From Bacillota bacterium (GTDB taxonomy: Bacteria; Bacillota; Clostridia; Lachnospirales; Lachnospiraceae): DNA of 64,000 nt. Both the position numbers and the translations under genes were made by a program. Shown piece by piece: positions 44,808 through 53,131 of this stretch. How positions within the stretch are numbered: the stretch's first letter is position 1; the number at the start of each line of letters is the position of its first letter. The stretch spans positions 62,001-126,000 of the forward strand of contig JAEZOB010000027.1 of the NCBI GenBank assembly GCA_023414355.1, in the 5' to 3' direction. Under the pieces are notes generated by a model, which was not told the DNA's origin, did not search any database, and saw nothing but the letters and a program-made list of their open reading frames with translations.

Positions 44808-45004
44808 GTTACAGTTCAGCCAAGTCATAGTTCTAGGAACGCCAATGGGTTACCTTACTTTTTTTTACTTGCTTTACCTTCGCCCGTTCAGAACACTCCG
44901 CTTCACAAGATGGGCTCTGCCAGTCTGCGCAAAAGAAAGTAAGGTAATCCATCGGCTGACTATCAAAAAGGTAGCTACAGTTCAGACGGAGGTTGAACTG
45001 TAAC
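44808..45004. mobile_element. MITE-like 197-bp element with terminal inverted repeats and target duplication
   Basis: Terminal repeats GTTACAGTTCA (44808-44818) and TGAACTGTAAC (44994-45004). Flanked by GTGACGCT (44800-44807) and GTGATGCT (45005-45012), an 8-bp direct repeat with one mismatch. An inner inverted pair (CCAATGGGTTACCTTAC near 44842 and GTAAGGTAATCCATCGG near 44940) and a small hairpin at the right end (44976-45002) make it highly folded. It has no coding capacity. It has inserted between glpP and the glp operon. Confidence 0.7.
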
Positions 45005-45033
45005 GTGATGCTATTATATTTTTTAAGTTGTTG

Positions 45034-45062
45034 TTGCGAAAAATCGAAAAATCTGGTACTAT
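45034..45062 (+). promoter_or_regulatory. Promoter of the glp operon
   Basis: TTGCGA (45034-45039), 17-bp spacer, TACTAT (45057-45062). Transcription from here would run through the leader and terminator described next. It lies just outside the MITE-like element. Confidence 0.55.
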
Positions 45063-45072
45063 TTAAGTAGAA

Positions 45073-45198
45073 GTAAGCGATAGAACAGTGGAATCAAATC
45101 ACTGTTTCGATATCATAATTGAATATTGAATGCGTGAGAATGAGAGTCAAGCAGAATAATACCATAATTTATGGTGTTGTTGGTTTGGCTTTTTTTAT
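45073..45198 (+). promoter_or_regulatory. glp operon leader with intrinsic terminator (probable GlpP antitermination target)
   Basis: First hairpin AACAGTG/CACTGTT near 45083-45106. Then a terminator: AGTCAAGC (45145-45152) pairs with GGTTTGGCT (45182-45190), enclosing ACCATAA/TTATGGT, followed by seven T (45190-45196). It ends 25 nt before the first glp gene. With glpP encoded immediately upstream, GlpP-dependent antitermination is the likely mechanism (inference from the B. subtilis glp system). Confidence 0.65.
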
Positions 45199-45221
45199 GT
45201 GCAAAGAAGAGGAGAATAAGT

Positions 45222-46673
45222 ATGTATGATGTAATCATTATCGGTGCCGGTGTCATCGGGAGTGCTGTGGCAAGGGAACTGACGCGAGGTGTCAGAACGG
45301 TCGCGGTACTGGAAAAGGGGTTGGATGTCTGTGAGGGAACCTCTAAAGCAAACAGTGGTATCGTTCATGCGGGCTTTGATGCCACTCCGGGAAGCCTGAA
45401 AGCCAGATTGAATGTAGAGGGTAACAGGAGAATGGAGGAATTATCTAAGGAACTGGATTTCTCGTTCCGGAGAAACGGTTCTCTGGTTCTCTGCTTTCGA
45501 GAGGAAGAGAAGGATAAGCTAACAGCACTGTACGAGAAAGGAATCAAAAATGGTGTTCAGGAGCTACAGCTTCTGTCAGGGGAAGAAGCCAGAAGGCTAG
45601 AGCCGAAGTTGTCACCATCCGTAGTAGCAGCATTGTATGCTCCTACGGGAGGAATTGTATGCCCCTTCGGACTCACGATTGCTTTGGCGGAAAATGCCTG
45701 TGTGAATGGTGCGGAGTTTTTCTTTCATACAGAAGTGAATGCGATCGAGAAGAAGGAAGACAGTTATCTGCTTCATACCACAAAAGGGGTTTTTGAAAGT
45801 CGTATTGTTATCAATGCTGCAGGCGTATATGCGGACAAATTACACAACATGGTCAGTGAAAAGAAAATGACACTGGTGCCAAGACGAGGTGAATATTGTC
45901 TGTTTGATAAACAAGCCGGTGGTTTTGTTTCGAAGACGATTTTCCAGCTACCTACGGAATATGGCAAAGGCGTATTAATCACTCCCACTGTTCACGGGAA
46001 TCTGCTTCTCGGCCCAACCGCAGAGGATATCGAGGATAAAGAAGGCCAATACACAACGGGAAGAGGACTGGAGGAAGTGTTAAAAAAGGCAGCCTTAAGT
46101 GCGAACGCACTCCCACCCCTACGGCAGGTCATTACTTCCTTTGCAGGACTTCGGGCTCATGAGGCGAACGATGATTTTATTATAGAAGAGGTAGAAGATG
46201 CAGCAGGCTTTATCGACGTTGCGGGTATTGAATCCCCGGGATTAACGAGTGCTCCTGCAATAGGCTGCTATGTTGCTGATTTGGTGAATGAAATTGCACC
46301 GGCAGAGATGAAGGAGGACTATATCAGCCAAAGAGTCGGAATTAAGAGTATGGCTACTGCGTCCAAGGAGGAGCAGAAGGAGTTAATCAAGAAGAATTCT
46401 GCCTATGCCAATGTGATTTGCCGTTGTGAGATGGTGACAGAAGGTGAAATATTGGATGCCATTCACAGACCCTTAGGCGCAAAAACACTTGATGGAATAA
46501 AAAGACGTACCCGTGCAGGCATGGGAAGGTGCCAAGCGGGGTTCTGCCTACCTAAAACCATGGAAATCCTATCGAGGGAATGTGGGGTGGAGATCGATAC
46601 GATCCTGAAATCAGATGAGGGCTCTTATCTATTGACCGGTTACAACAAGCAGGATACGGAAGGGGGGTTCTAG
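45222..46673 (+). CDS. FAD-dependent glycerol-3-phosphate dehydrogenase, GlpA-like, with BFD domain
   Basis: 483 residues from the ATG at 45222, with GAGGAG about 8 nt upstream; an in-frame start at 45171 would lie in the leader terminator. FAD-binding MYDVIIIGAGVIGSAVARELTRG, DAO fold to ~380, then a BFD-like [2Fe-2S] domain with CRCEMVTEGEI and RCQAGFC. The layout is that of clostridial GlpA/LhgO-type enzymes oxidising sn-glycerol-3-phosphate to dihydroxyacetone phosphate. The next genes (GlpB-like, DUF1667, glpK) form the operon. An L-2-hydroxyglutarate oxidase activity is the alternative, but the context favours glycerol. Confidence 0.9.
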   Translation: MYDVIIIGAGVIGSAVARELTRGVRTVAVLEKGLDVCEGTSKANSGIVHAGFDATPGSLKARLNVEGNRRMEELSKELDFSFRRNGSLVLCFREEEKDKLTALYEKGIKNGVQELQLLSGEEARRLEPKLSPSVVAALYAPTGGIVCPFGLTIALAENACVNGAEFFFHTEVNAIEKKEDSYLLHTTKGVFESRIVINAAGVYADKLHNMVSEKKMTLVPRRGEYCLFDKQAGGFVSKTIFQLPTEYGKGVLITPTVHGNLLLGPTAEDIEDKEGQYTTGRGLEEVLKKAALSANALPPLRQVITSFAGLRAHEANDDFIIEEVEDAAGFIDVAGIESPGLTSAPAIGCYVADLVNEIAPAEMKEDYISQRVGIKSMATASKEEQKELIKKNSAYANVICRCEMVTEGEILDAIHRPLGAKTLDGIKRRTRAGMGRCQAGFCLPKTMEILSRECGVEIDTILKSDEGSYLLTGYNKQDTEGGF

Positions 46674-46674
46674 G

Positions 46675-47994
46675 ATGAAATATGATGTCGTTATTATCGG
46701 AGGCGGTCCTGCAGGACTGGCTGCAGCGCTTGCCGCAAAAAAGCAGGGAACGGAACAGGTTGTCATTATCGAGAGAGACAAGGAGCTTGGCGGGATCCTA
46801 AATCAATGCATCCACAATGGCTTTGGCCTTCATACCTTTAAGGAAGAGCTGACCGGTCCGGAATATGCCGCAAGGTTTATCCGAGAGGTGAAAGAGGCCG
46901 GAATACAGTACTTACTGAACACAATGGTGGTCGATATCAGCTGCAGACAGACGGATGTTGATAGTAGCAGGGTGAGGGCAGCCGGTAGTAATATGAAGCA
47001 GGTTCATTATGAGCTAGCCTTGATGAATAAGGCAGATGGATTATTTCAGCTTGAGTCAGATGCAATAATTCTTGCGATGGGCTGTCGGGAACGGCCGAGA
47101 GGAGCTCTGAATATACCGGGTTATCGCCCGGCTGGGATTTATTCTGCCGGAACTGCCCAGCATTTTATTAATATCGAAGGCAGGATGCCCGGGAAAGAGG
47201 TAGTAATTCTGGGGTCCGGCGATATCGGATTGATTATGGCCAGACGTATGACTCTGGAGGGAGCGAATGTGAAGGTGGTCGCAGAGGTAATGCCTTACTC
47301 GGGTGGACTAAAGCGCAATATTGCACAATGTCTGGATGATTTCGGGATTCCACTGAAATTGAGTCACACAGTGGTAGCAATTGATGGAAAGGAACGGGTC
47401 AAGGGGGTTACTTTAGCAAGAGTAGATGAGAAGCTAAAGCCAATTCCCGGTACAGAGGAATACATTCCCTGTGATACGCTGCTGCTCTCAGTCGGTCTCA
47501 TTCCGGAAAATGAGCTTTCTATGAAATTAGGAATTGCCCTTAGTCCGGTTACCTCCGGACCGATTGTCGATGAGAGTCTGCAGACGAACCTACCAGGTGT
47601 ATTTGCCTGCGGCAATGTTCTTCATGTACATGACCTGGTGGATTATGTGTCTCAGGAGGCTATGCTGGCTGGTGAAAATGCTGCGAGGTACGTAAAGGGA
47701 GAACTGAAACCGATACAGAATCAGATAACAATAAAGCCGGAATTCGGTATCCGCTATACGGTGCCGGCCCTGATTGATCTTCAGAGAATGCCTGAGGAGC
47801 TTACGGTGCGATTTAGGGTAAGCGAGACATTTTCCCAGGTTGTGCTATGTGTATATTATGAGGATACACTGGTTAAGGAAATGAAAAAGCGAATCCTGGC
47901 ACCCGGTGAGATGGAGGAAATTAGAGTAAGGAAGACAGATCTAATGCAATATAAAGATTTAAAGCAAATCAGGATCGGAATTGAAAGGAGGTAG
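46675..47994 (+). CDS. FAD/NAD(P)-dependent oxidoreductase, GlpB-like partner
   Basis: 439 residues, starting 1 nt after the previous stop. FAD-binding MKYDVVIIGGGPAGLAAALAAKKQG and a second Rossmann motif VVILGSGDIGLIMARRMTLEGA for NAD(P)H. Further marks: LGGILNQCIHNGFGLHTFKEELTGPEY and the C-terminal FACGNVLHVHDLVDYVSQEAMLAGENAA. It is the class of flavoprotein found beside GlpA-like and DUF1667 genes in Clostridia, probably passing electrons from the dehydrogenase to NAD or another carrier. Precise electron path is unknown. Confidence 0.9.
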   Translation: MKYDVVIIGGGPAGLAAALAAKKQGTEQVVIIERDKELGGILNQCIHNGFGLHTFKEELTGPEYAARFIREVKEAGIQYLLNTMVVDISCRQTDVDSSRVRAAGSNMKQVHYELALMNKADGLFQLESDAIILAMGCRERPRGALNIPGYRPAGIYSAGTAQHFINIEGRMPGKEVVILGSGDIGLIMARRMTLEGANVKVVAEVMPYSGGLKRNIAQCLDDFGIPLKLSHTVVAIDGKERVKGVTLARVDEKLKPIPGTEEYIPCDTLLLSVGLIPENELSMKLGIALSPVTSGPIVDESLQTNLPGVFACGNVLHVHDLVDYVSQEAMLAGENAARYVKGELKPIQNQITIKPEFGIRYTVPALIDLQRMPEELTVRFRVSETFSQVVLCVYYEDTLVKEMKKRILAPGEMEEIRVRKTDLMQYKDLKQIRIGIERR

Positions 47995-48000
47995 CTTACT

Positions 48001-48360
48001 ATGGAAAGAACTGAAATGGTCTGCATTTGCTGCCCTCTAGGCTGCATACTTAACGTGACACAGGAAGAGAAGGAGAAGATACTGGTTACAGGGAATTCCT
48101 GTCCAAGAGGAAAGACCTATGCGGTCAACGAATTAACAGACCCGCGGAGAATTGTGACAACTACTGTTCGTGTAAGGGGATGCGGTATACCGATGGTATC
48201 CGTAAAGACAAGAGAAGGGATCCCCAAGAATAAAATGCTTCAATGCATTCAGGAGTTGGCAGCGATTGAACTTCAGGCACCGGTGAAGAACGGAGATATC
48301 GTCAAAGCGGATATTGCCGGAACAGGCATCGATGTGATTGCGACAAAGAATATTGCTTAG
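48001..48360 (+). CDS. DUF1667 domain protein
   Basis: 119 residues. N-terminal cysteine cluster CICCPLGC (residues 8-15) with a fourth pattern CPRGKTYAVNEL, suggesting an iron-sulfur or zinc site. ELTDPRRIVTTTVRV and IPMVSVKTREGIPKNKM are characteristic of DUF1667. This small protein is regularly encoded as the third member after the GlpA- and GlpB-like genes, as here (6 nt after, 12 nt before glpK), and may be an electron-transfer subunit. That role is inferred from context. Confidence 0.88.
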   Translation: MERTEMVCICCPLGCILNVTQEEKEKILVTGNSCPRGKTYAVNELTDPRRIVTTTVRVRGCGIPMVSVKTREGIPKNKMLQCIQELAAIELQAPVKNGDIVKADIAGTGIDVIATKNIA

Positions 48361-48372
48361 GAGAAGGGACTT

Positions 48373-49872
48373 ATGAGGGAACAATATATTATGGCATTGG
48401 ATCAGGGCACAACAAGCTCAAGGTGTGTCATATTTGATCAAAACGGAAGATTACTTAGTAAAGCGCAGAGGGAGTTCGGGCAGATTTACCCTAGCCCTGG
48501 TTGGGTAGAGCATGATCCGATGGAGATCTGGTCCTCCCAGCTTAGTGTTGTTACGGAAGCCATGGCTAAGCTTGATATCACAGCCAAAGAAATCGCAGCT
48601 TTAGGAATAACCAATCAGCGTGAAACAACAATCGTTTGGAATAAAGAAACGGGAGAACCGATTTATAATGCAGTTGTGTGGCAATGTCACAGGACAGCAG
48701 ATCAGATTGAGAGAATAAAGGCAGAGGGCTTTGATCGTGTGATTCAGGAGAAGACAGGTTTAATTCCGGACGCCTATTTCTCGGCTACTAAAATCTGTTG
48801 GATCCTGGAGCATGTTGAGGGAGCCAGACAGGAGGCGGAAGCCGGCAATCTTCTGTTTGGAACGGTGGATACCTGGCTGATCTGGAAGCTTACGAAGGGT
48901 AAGCTCCATGTGACTGATTATACGAATGCATCCAGGACCATGCTTTTTAACATAAGAAGTCTATGCTGGGATGACGAGCTTCTGGAGTATTTTCATATTC
49001 CGAAGGCAATGTTGCCCCAAGTAAAACCTTCCAGTCATCGGTATGGTTATACGGATAGTAAGCTGATGGGCGGAGAAATAGCCATCTCCGGTGTAGCCGG
49101 AGATCAACAGGCTGCTTTGTTTGGACAGCTGTGCTTTGAAAAGGGGGATGTAAAGAATACTTATGGAACCGGGTGCTTTTTACTGATGAATACAGGAAGG
49201 GAAGCAATTCGTTCCAAGCATGGGCTCTTAACTACGATTGCGGCCGGTACTTCGTCAGAGGTGAATTATGTGCTGGAAGGTAGTGTTTTTGCGGCCGGCG
49301 CAGTAGTTCAATGGTTGAGAGACGGGCTGCGTATGATAGATGATGCAGCACTGGCACAGAGCTATGCAGAACGGACAGAGGATACCGGAGGAGTATATGT
49401 AGTGCCTGCTTTTACGGGCTTAGGAGCACCGTACTGGAACGCATATGCGAGGGGAACCATTGTCGGTGTAACCAGAGGTTGTAGTAAGGAGCATTTTATT
49501 CGTGCTGCTTTGGAATCCATAGCGTATCAGACTCATGATGTCTTGCGCGCTATGGAGAAGGATGCAGAGCTATGTATCAATAGTTTAAAGGTGGACGGCG
49601 GAGCAAGCTGTAACGATTTTCTGATGCAGTTTCAGGCTGATATTTTGCATACCGAGGTTAAGCGGCCAGGTTGCATTGAGACCACAGCTTTGGGAGCCGG
49701 ATATCTTGCCGGACTTGCTGTTGGGTACTGGAGAGATCAGGAGGAAATCAAGAAGAACGGGTGCTTATCTAAGGAGTTCCATCCAAAGATGGACGAGGAA
49801 TATACGCAGAAACTGCTGAATGGATGGAGGAAGGCGGTGCGGTGTGCATTAGTCTGGCAGGAAGATCAGTAA
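48373..49872 (+). CDS. glpK: Glycerol kinase
   Basis: 499 residues, exact family length. FGGY kinase with the start MREQYIMALDQGTTSSRCVIFD (phosphate-1 loop), TNQRETTIVWNKETGEPIYNAVVWQCHRT (glycerol-binding R and E/W), YTNASRTMLFNI, ISGVAGDQQAALFGQ with the catalytic aspartate, NTYGTGCFLLMNTG, and AYWN/GLGAPYWNAYARGTIVG. It phosphorylates glycerol to glycerol-3-phosphate, which feeds the GlpA/GlpB-like pair and is the co-effector of GlpP. RBS GGAGAAGGG about 6 nt upstream. Last gene of the operon. Confidence 0.97.
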   Translation: MREQYIMALDQGTTSSRCVIFDQNGRLLSKAQREFGQIYPSPGWVEHDPMEIWSSQLSVVTEAMAKLDITAKEIAALGITNQRETTIVWNKETGEPIYNAVVWQCHRTADQIERIKAEGFDRVIQEKTGLIPDAYFSATKICWILEHVEGARQEAEAGNLLFGTVDTWLIWKLTKGKLHVTDYTNASRTMLFNIRSLCWDDELLEYFHIPKAMLPQVKPSSHRYGYTDSKLMGGEIAISGVAGDQQAALFGQLCFEKGDVKNTYGTGCFLLMNTGREAIRSKHGLLTTIAAGTSSEVNYVLEGSVFAAGAVVQWLRDGLRMIDDAALAQSYAERTEDTGGVYVVPAFTGLGAPYWNAYARGTIVGVTRGCSKEHFIRAALESIAYQTHDVLRAMEKDAELCINSLKVDGGASCNDFLMQFQADILHTEVKRPGCIETTALGAGYLAGLAVGYWRDQEEIKKNGCLSKEFHPKMDEEYTQKLLNGWRKAVRCALVWQEDQ

Positions 49873-49983
49873 CCGAGGTGTTCATAAATCCAGAGGTGAC
49901 AGCGAACGACTAGATAGTAGCTTTATACTATGGGGACTAGATCAAATATAAGTTGAGAAGACAGGGATCAACATGGGTTGTAG

Positions 49984-50012
49984 TTGAGAGATATGGAATA
50001 CTATGGTATCAT
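49984..50012 (+). promoter_or_regulatory. Candidate promoter for the AraC-type gene
   Basis: TTGAGA (49984-49989), 17-bp spacer, TATCAT (50007-50012), about 110 nt before the start codon. Confidence 0.4.
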
Positions 50013-50050
50013 TCTTTGTAAAGGGATTTTGGAAAATGACAGAAACCAGT

Positions 50051-50102
50051 GACTGAGGCTAAAGACTGAGGGCAATGACTGAGGGCAATGACTGAGGTCA
50101 GT
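50051..50102. repeat. 13-bp tandem repeat, four copies
   Basis: Unit GACTGAGGGCAAT; copies at 50051, 50064, 50077 and 50090, the two central ones identical. It lies in the leader of the AraC-type gene, 22 nt before its ATG. Confidence 0.85.
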
Positions 50103-50124
50103 GATAAACTGTGAGGGGAAAAGG

Positions 50125-51021
50125 ATGAAGCCATACGAATTATTGACACATATCCTGGAGGAAATCGAGTGTAAAATAAGCGAAGAACTCGACATAGAGG
50201 AACTGGCTGTATCCTTCTCTCTATCTTCTGTTCATCTGCAAAGGATTTTTAAGTTTGCTTTTGGAGTGCCTCTTGCAAGCTATATCCGATCACGTAGATT
50301 ATCAGCAAGCCTTGATAACCTGCTCAAAACTAACTTAAACATAGTGGATATAGCAAATGAATACGGATTCGACTATGAGCAGTCCTATATCAGGGCTTTC
50401 AAGCGGGAATATGGATTGACGCCCGGAGAGCTTCGTAAAACCAGTCAGATTATTAAGGTAACGCCTCCGCTTCAACTGTTTGATTCAAACAAGCTGGCTG
50501 ACGGTGTTCTTTTTGGACCTGAAATTGTGATGGTTCCGCAGTTTTATGTGATTGGACGACGGCATCCAATACCATTTCCTGAATCATCCACATTGCCACC
50601 GAAGGTTGCAAAGGAATTTTGGTACAAGGAACGAAATTTAATTAAAAATGCGGTTAATCCGGATATATACTTTGGATTAACGAGAATTCCGGAGGGAGAT
50701 ACGGATTGCTCGTACTATCTTCCAAGTGTACAGGTGAAAGAGTTAAAAAATATTCCCTTTGGCCTTGTCGGAGATAAGTTTCCGGCTTCTTTATGTGTAC
50801 GCTTTCATTATATAGGTCAACATCATTATGATGATATCAATGCATATATTGCACAGGGAATGTATGATGCGATTTTAGCATTTGTACATGATAAAAATGA
50901 GAAGTATGATTCCTATCACAACAGATTATATTTTGAGAAGATAGATACCGGAGCATATGATGGAACCTATTGTCAGATGGAGTGGTTTACACCGGTATTT
51001 GAGAAAAAGGATAATTTATGA
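50125..51021 (+). CDS. AraC family regulator with C-terminal effector-binding domain
   Basis: 298 residues from the ATG at 50125; GAGGGG lies about 8 nt upstream. The AraC domain is N-terminal: LDIEELAVSFSLSSVHLQRIFKFAFGVPLASYIRSRRLSASLDNLL, then LNIVDIANEYGFDYEQSYIRAFKREYGLTPGELRK. The ~190-residue C-terminal part has VPQFYVIGRRHPIPFPE, YFGLTRIPEGDTDCSYYLPSVQV, and a tail MEWFTPV, consistent with a GyrI-like fold. Ligand unknown. It stands alone, with no obvious target gene next to it other than the methyltransferase downstream. Confidence 0.88.
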   Translation: MKPYELLTHILEEIECKISEELDIEELAVSFSLSSVHLQRIFKFAFGVPLASYIRSRRLSASLDNLLKTNLNIVDIANEYGFDYEQSYIRAFKREYGLTPGELRKTSQIIKVTPPLQLFDSNKLADGVLFGPEIVMVPQFYVIGRRHPIPFPESSTLPPKVAKEFWYKERNLIKNAVNPDIYFGLTRIPEGDTDCSYYLPSVQVKELKNIPFGLVGDKFPASLCVRFHYIGQHHYDDINAYIAQGMYDAILAFVHDKNEKYDSYHNRLYFEKIDTGAYDGTYCQMEWFTPVFEKKDNL

Positions 51022-51089
51022 TAGAAAATGTTCATTTCTATCATCGAAGATATGATACGCTCATATAAACCGTTTTTTAAAGGATACCT

Positions 51090-51230
51090 ATGAATAAGAA
51101 ACACTGCAGTGTAACAATTTTGAGGGGATACGAGATTTGTTACAGGACCTTTGTTATTACACAAGGTATTTTAAACGCGGTATCTATGATATACGGATTG
51201 GTAAATAAAGTTGGATGGGAGGAGTTTTAA
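51090..51230 (+). CDS. Small ORF (46 aa) directly upstream of the methyltransferase
   Basis: Starts ATG at 51090 with AAAGGAT about 5 nt upstream, and begins MNKKHCSVTILRGYEICYRT. Its TAA stop is 1 nt before the methyltransferase ATG, so its last codons carry that gene's GGGAGGAG ribosome binding site. A central segment FVITQGILNAVSMIYGLV is hydrophobic. No family recognised. It could be a coupled small protein or a chance frame. Confidence 0.35.
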   Translation: MNKKHCSVTILRGYEICYRTFVITQGILNAVSMIYGLVNKVGWEEF

Positions 51231-51231
51231 A

Positions 51232-51984
51232 ATGACTTTTTCAAGAGAAGAAATACTGGAGATGATGAGAAACGAGCGGTATCCACTTTCCTCAAAATAT
51301 GATCCTGATTGGATCCTTCAAAATGCGATGGGTTCTCATTGCCTTTGGCTTCAGGAAGCGCTCACGCAGGCAATGAATTTGAAGCCCGGCTTGCGTGTAC
51401 TTGATTTGGGATGTGGTAAGGCAATCAGCTCAATATTTCTCGCTAAGGAGTTTGGTGTACAAGTCTGGGCAACTGATTTGTGGAACAGTCCGTCGGACAA
51501 CCTGCAGCGTATTCGTAATATGGATTTAGAGGATAAGGTTTTCCCTATTCATGCGGATGCACAGGATCTGCCTTTTGCGGAAGGCTTTTTTGATGCTTTG
51601 ATCAGCGTCAACTCATTATTCTTCTATGTGGCGGATGGTGATTTTTTAAGAGAGAAAATCCTAAAGTATGTGAAGCCCGGCGGAGAAATAGGTATTATTG
51701 TACCGGGGTTTTACCGGGAATACACAGATGGAGTTCCCGATGCTTTGAAACCATATTGGCTGGAAGAGCTTAATAAATGGCATACACTGGATTGGTGGAC
51801 AGAGTGCTTTACGGCATCCGGAGTTGTTGATATCCTGATAGCTGATACGTTACCGGACAACGAGGGGAACACGATTTATAAAAAATCTTGCATGATGATC
51901 AATGCTCATGAAGAGCCCTTCAATGTCATCGCGGGTGATAATATTACCTTTATCCGAATTATCGCGAAGCGTAAAGAAGATTAA
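51232..51984 (+). CDS. Class I SAM-dependent methyltransferase
   Basis: 250 residues from the ATG at 51232, GGGAGGAG 7 nt upstream. Motif I is LRVLDLGCGKAISSIFLAKEFG (about 59-80), motif II VWATDLWNSPSDNLQRI, then HADAQDLPFAEGFFDALISVNSLFFY and KPGGEIGIIVPGF. This resembles the UbiE/MT11-type small-molecule methyltransferases of Firmicutes that start with a 'SSKYDPDWILQNAMG' segment. Substrate unknown. Followed by a 9-bp tandem repeat and a terminator. Confidence 0.88.
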   Translation: MTFSREEILEMMRNERYPLSSKYDPDWILQNAMGSHCLWLQEALTQAMNLKPGLRVLDLGCGKAISSIFLAKEFGVQVWATDLWNSPSDNLQRIRNMDLEDKVFPIHADAQDLPFAEGFFDALISVNSLFFYVADGDFLREKILKYVKPGGEIGIIVPGFYREYTDGVPDALKPYWLEELNKWHTLDWWTECFTASGVVDILIADTLPDNEGNTIYKKSCMMINAHEEPFNVIAGDNITFIRIIAKRKED

Positions 51985-52030
51985 GTGTGTCGAAAATCAT
52001 CGATGTCTCAGGTGTTGAGACAGACGAACA

Positions 52031-52075
52031 GGAAATACAGGAAATAAAGGAGATAAAGGAAATAAAGGAAATAAA
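52031..52075. repeat. 9-bp tandem repeat, five copies
   Basis: Unit GGAAATAAA, starting at 52031, 52040, 52049, 52058 and 52067 with single-base variants. It lies between the methyltransferase stop and its terminator. Confidence 0.85.
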
Positions 52076-52076
52076 G

Positions 52077-52144
52077 GGTTTCCCGGCATTGGAATTTCCG
52101 CAGAAGAAGTGGAGCGGAGGATTTAATGACGGGAAACCTTTTTT
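52077..52144 (+). terminator. Intrinsic terminator with a large, structured loop
   Basis: GGTTTCCCG (52077-52085) pairs with CGGGAAACC (52130-52138), followed by TTTTTT. The 44-nt loop can form a further small hairpin. Confidence 0.65.
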
Positions 52145-52149
52145 CATAC

Positions 52150-52180
52150 TTGACACTACCCCTTAGGGAGGTTGTATAGT
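52150..52180 (+). promoter_or_regulatory. MerR-type promoter upstream of the VOC gene
   Basis: TTGACA (52150-52155), 19-bp spacer, TATAGT (52175-52180). The spacer contains CCCCTTAGGGAGG (52160-52172), an imperfect dyad like operators of MerR-family drug and metal regulators. The target would be the VOC gene 60 nt downstream. No merR gene is near. Confidence 0.5.
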
Positions 52181-52240
52181 ATACTCATATGAATTGAAAG
52201 GAATGCGTTACTGGTTCTGTAAGTAACCTAGCATATAAAG

Positions 52241-52621
52241 ATGAATTTAAAAACGATCCATCATATTGCAATCATAGTCTCAGACTATGAAAAATCGAAA
52301 CACTTTTATACTGATCTGCTTGGTTTTCAGATTATACGGGAGAATTACCGTGAGGCCAGAAACGACTACAAGCTTGATTTAGCACTTGGAGACTGTGAGC
52401 TGGAGATTTTCGCGATACCGGGAAGCCCAGAGCGGCCCTCTTATCCGGAAGCTTGTGGACTGAGACATCTTGCGTTTCAAGTAGATAATATAGAAGAAAC
52501 CGTGAAGGAACTAAATAGTTTAGGAATCGAGACGGAGTCCATCCGCATCGATGAATTTACCGGTAAGAGGATGACCTTCTTCCGGGATCCGGATGATCTG
52601 CCTCTGGAATTACATGAATAA
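52241..52621 (+). CDS. VOC family protein (GloA2/YaeR-like)
   Basis: 126 residues. The glyoxalase fold is clear: HHIAIIVSDYEKSKHFYTDLLGFQI, DLALGDCELEIFAIPG, GLRHLAFQVDNIEETVKEL and FFRDPDDLPLELHE. Metal ligands are likely the first H, the E of ELEIF, H of RHLAF and the final E of LELHE. The sequence fits the GloA2/SMU1112c group of small VOC proteins with uncertain substrates. The ribosome binding site is weak (AAAG). A Nudix gene follows after 75 nt. Confidence 0.88.
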   Translation: MNLKTIHHIAIIVSDYEKSKHFYTDLLGFQIIRENYREARNDYKLDLALGDCELEIFAIPGSPERPSYPEACGLRHLAFQVDNIEETVKELNSLGIETESIRIDEFTGKRMTFFRDPDDLPLELHE

Positions 52622-52696
52622 TTAATACCATGATATCATGAGAAGACACTCGCGGAAGGGCTCACATATCTAAAGAATAGCATTAGGGAGATAAGG

Positions 52697-53083
52697 ATGA
52701 AGACGATTGAGGTGGTGGCTGCAATAATAAAGCAGGGTGATAAAATATTTGCTACACAGCGAGGTTATGGTGATTTTAAAGGTTATTGGGAATTCCCCGG
52801 AGGGAAGATGGAAGCAGAGGAGACACCGCAGCAGGCATTGATTCGTGAAATTCAAGAAGAGCTAGATACTGTGATAGCTGTCGAAGAGTTCATTGAAACT
52901 GTGGATTACGATTACCCGCAGTTCCATCTGACAATGCATTGCTTTCTCTGCACGGTTGTGACAGGGAAGCTCGTACTCAAAGAACATGCCGCTGCCAAAT
53001 GGTTAACGAAGGATATGCTAAGCAGTGTACAATGGTTGCCGGCAGATGAAGGTTTGATTGAGAGGCTGAAAGAAGTGATGTAG
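52697..53083 (+). CDS. Nudix hydrolase, MutT/8-oxo-dGTP diphosphatase-like
   Basis: 128 residues. The Nudix box begins GGKMEAEETPQQALIREIQEE and matches GX5EX7REUXEEXGU except that its final glycine is D. The surrounding FKGYWEFPGG segment and the C-terminal AAAKWLTKDMLSSVQWLPADEGLIE are those of MutT-type (deoxy)nucleoside triphosphate pyrophosphohydrolases, which sanitise oxidised nucleotides. GGAG lies about 8 nt upstream. It is followed 18-48 nt later by the membrane protein gene. Confidence 0.9.
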   Translation: MKTIEVVAAIIKQGDKIFATQRGYGDFKGYWEFPGGKMEAEETPQQALIREIQEELDTVIAVEEFIETVDYDYPQFHLTMHCFLCTVVTGKLVLKEHAAAKWLTKDMLSSVQWLPADEGLIERLKEVM

Positions 53084-53131
53084 AAGTGTTTCGTAGTAAA
53101 AATGAAAATTTACCGGAAAGAGGAATACAAC

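Noticed and set aside
45171..45221. N-terminal extension of the GlpA-like gene
   Set aside because: The extra codons lie in the leader terminator; the ATG at 45222 has a good ribosome binding site and matches the FAD-binding start.
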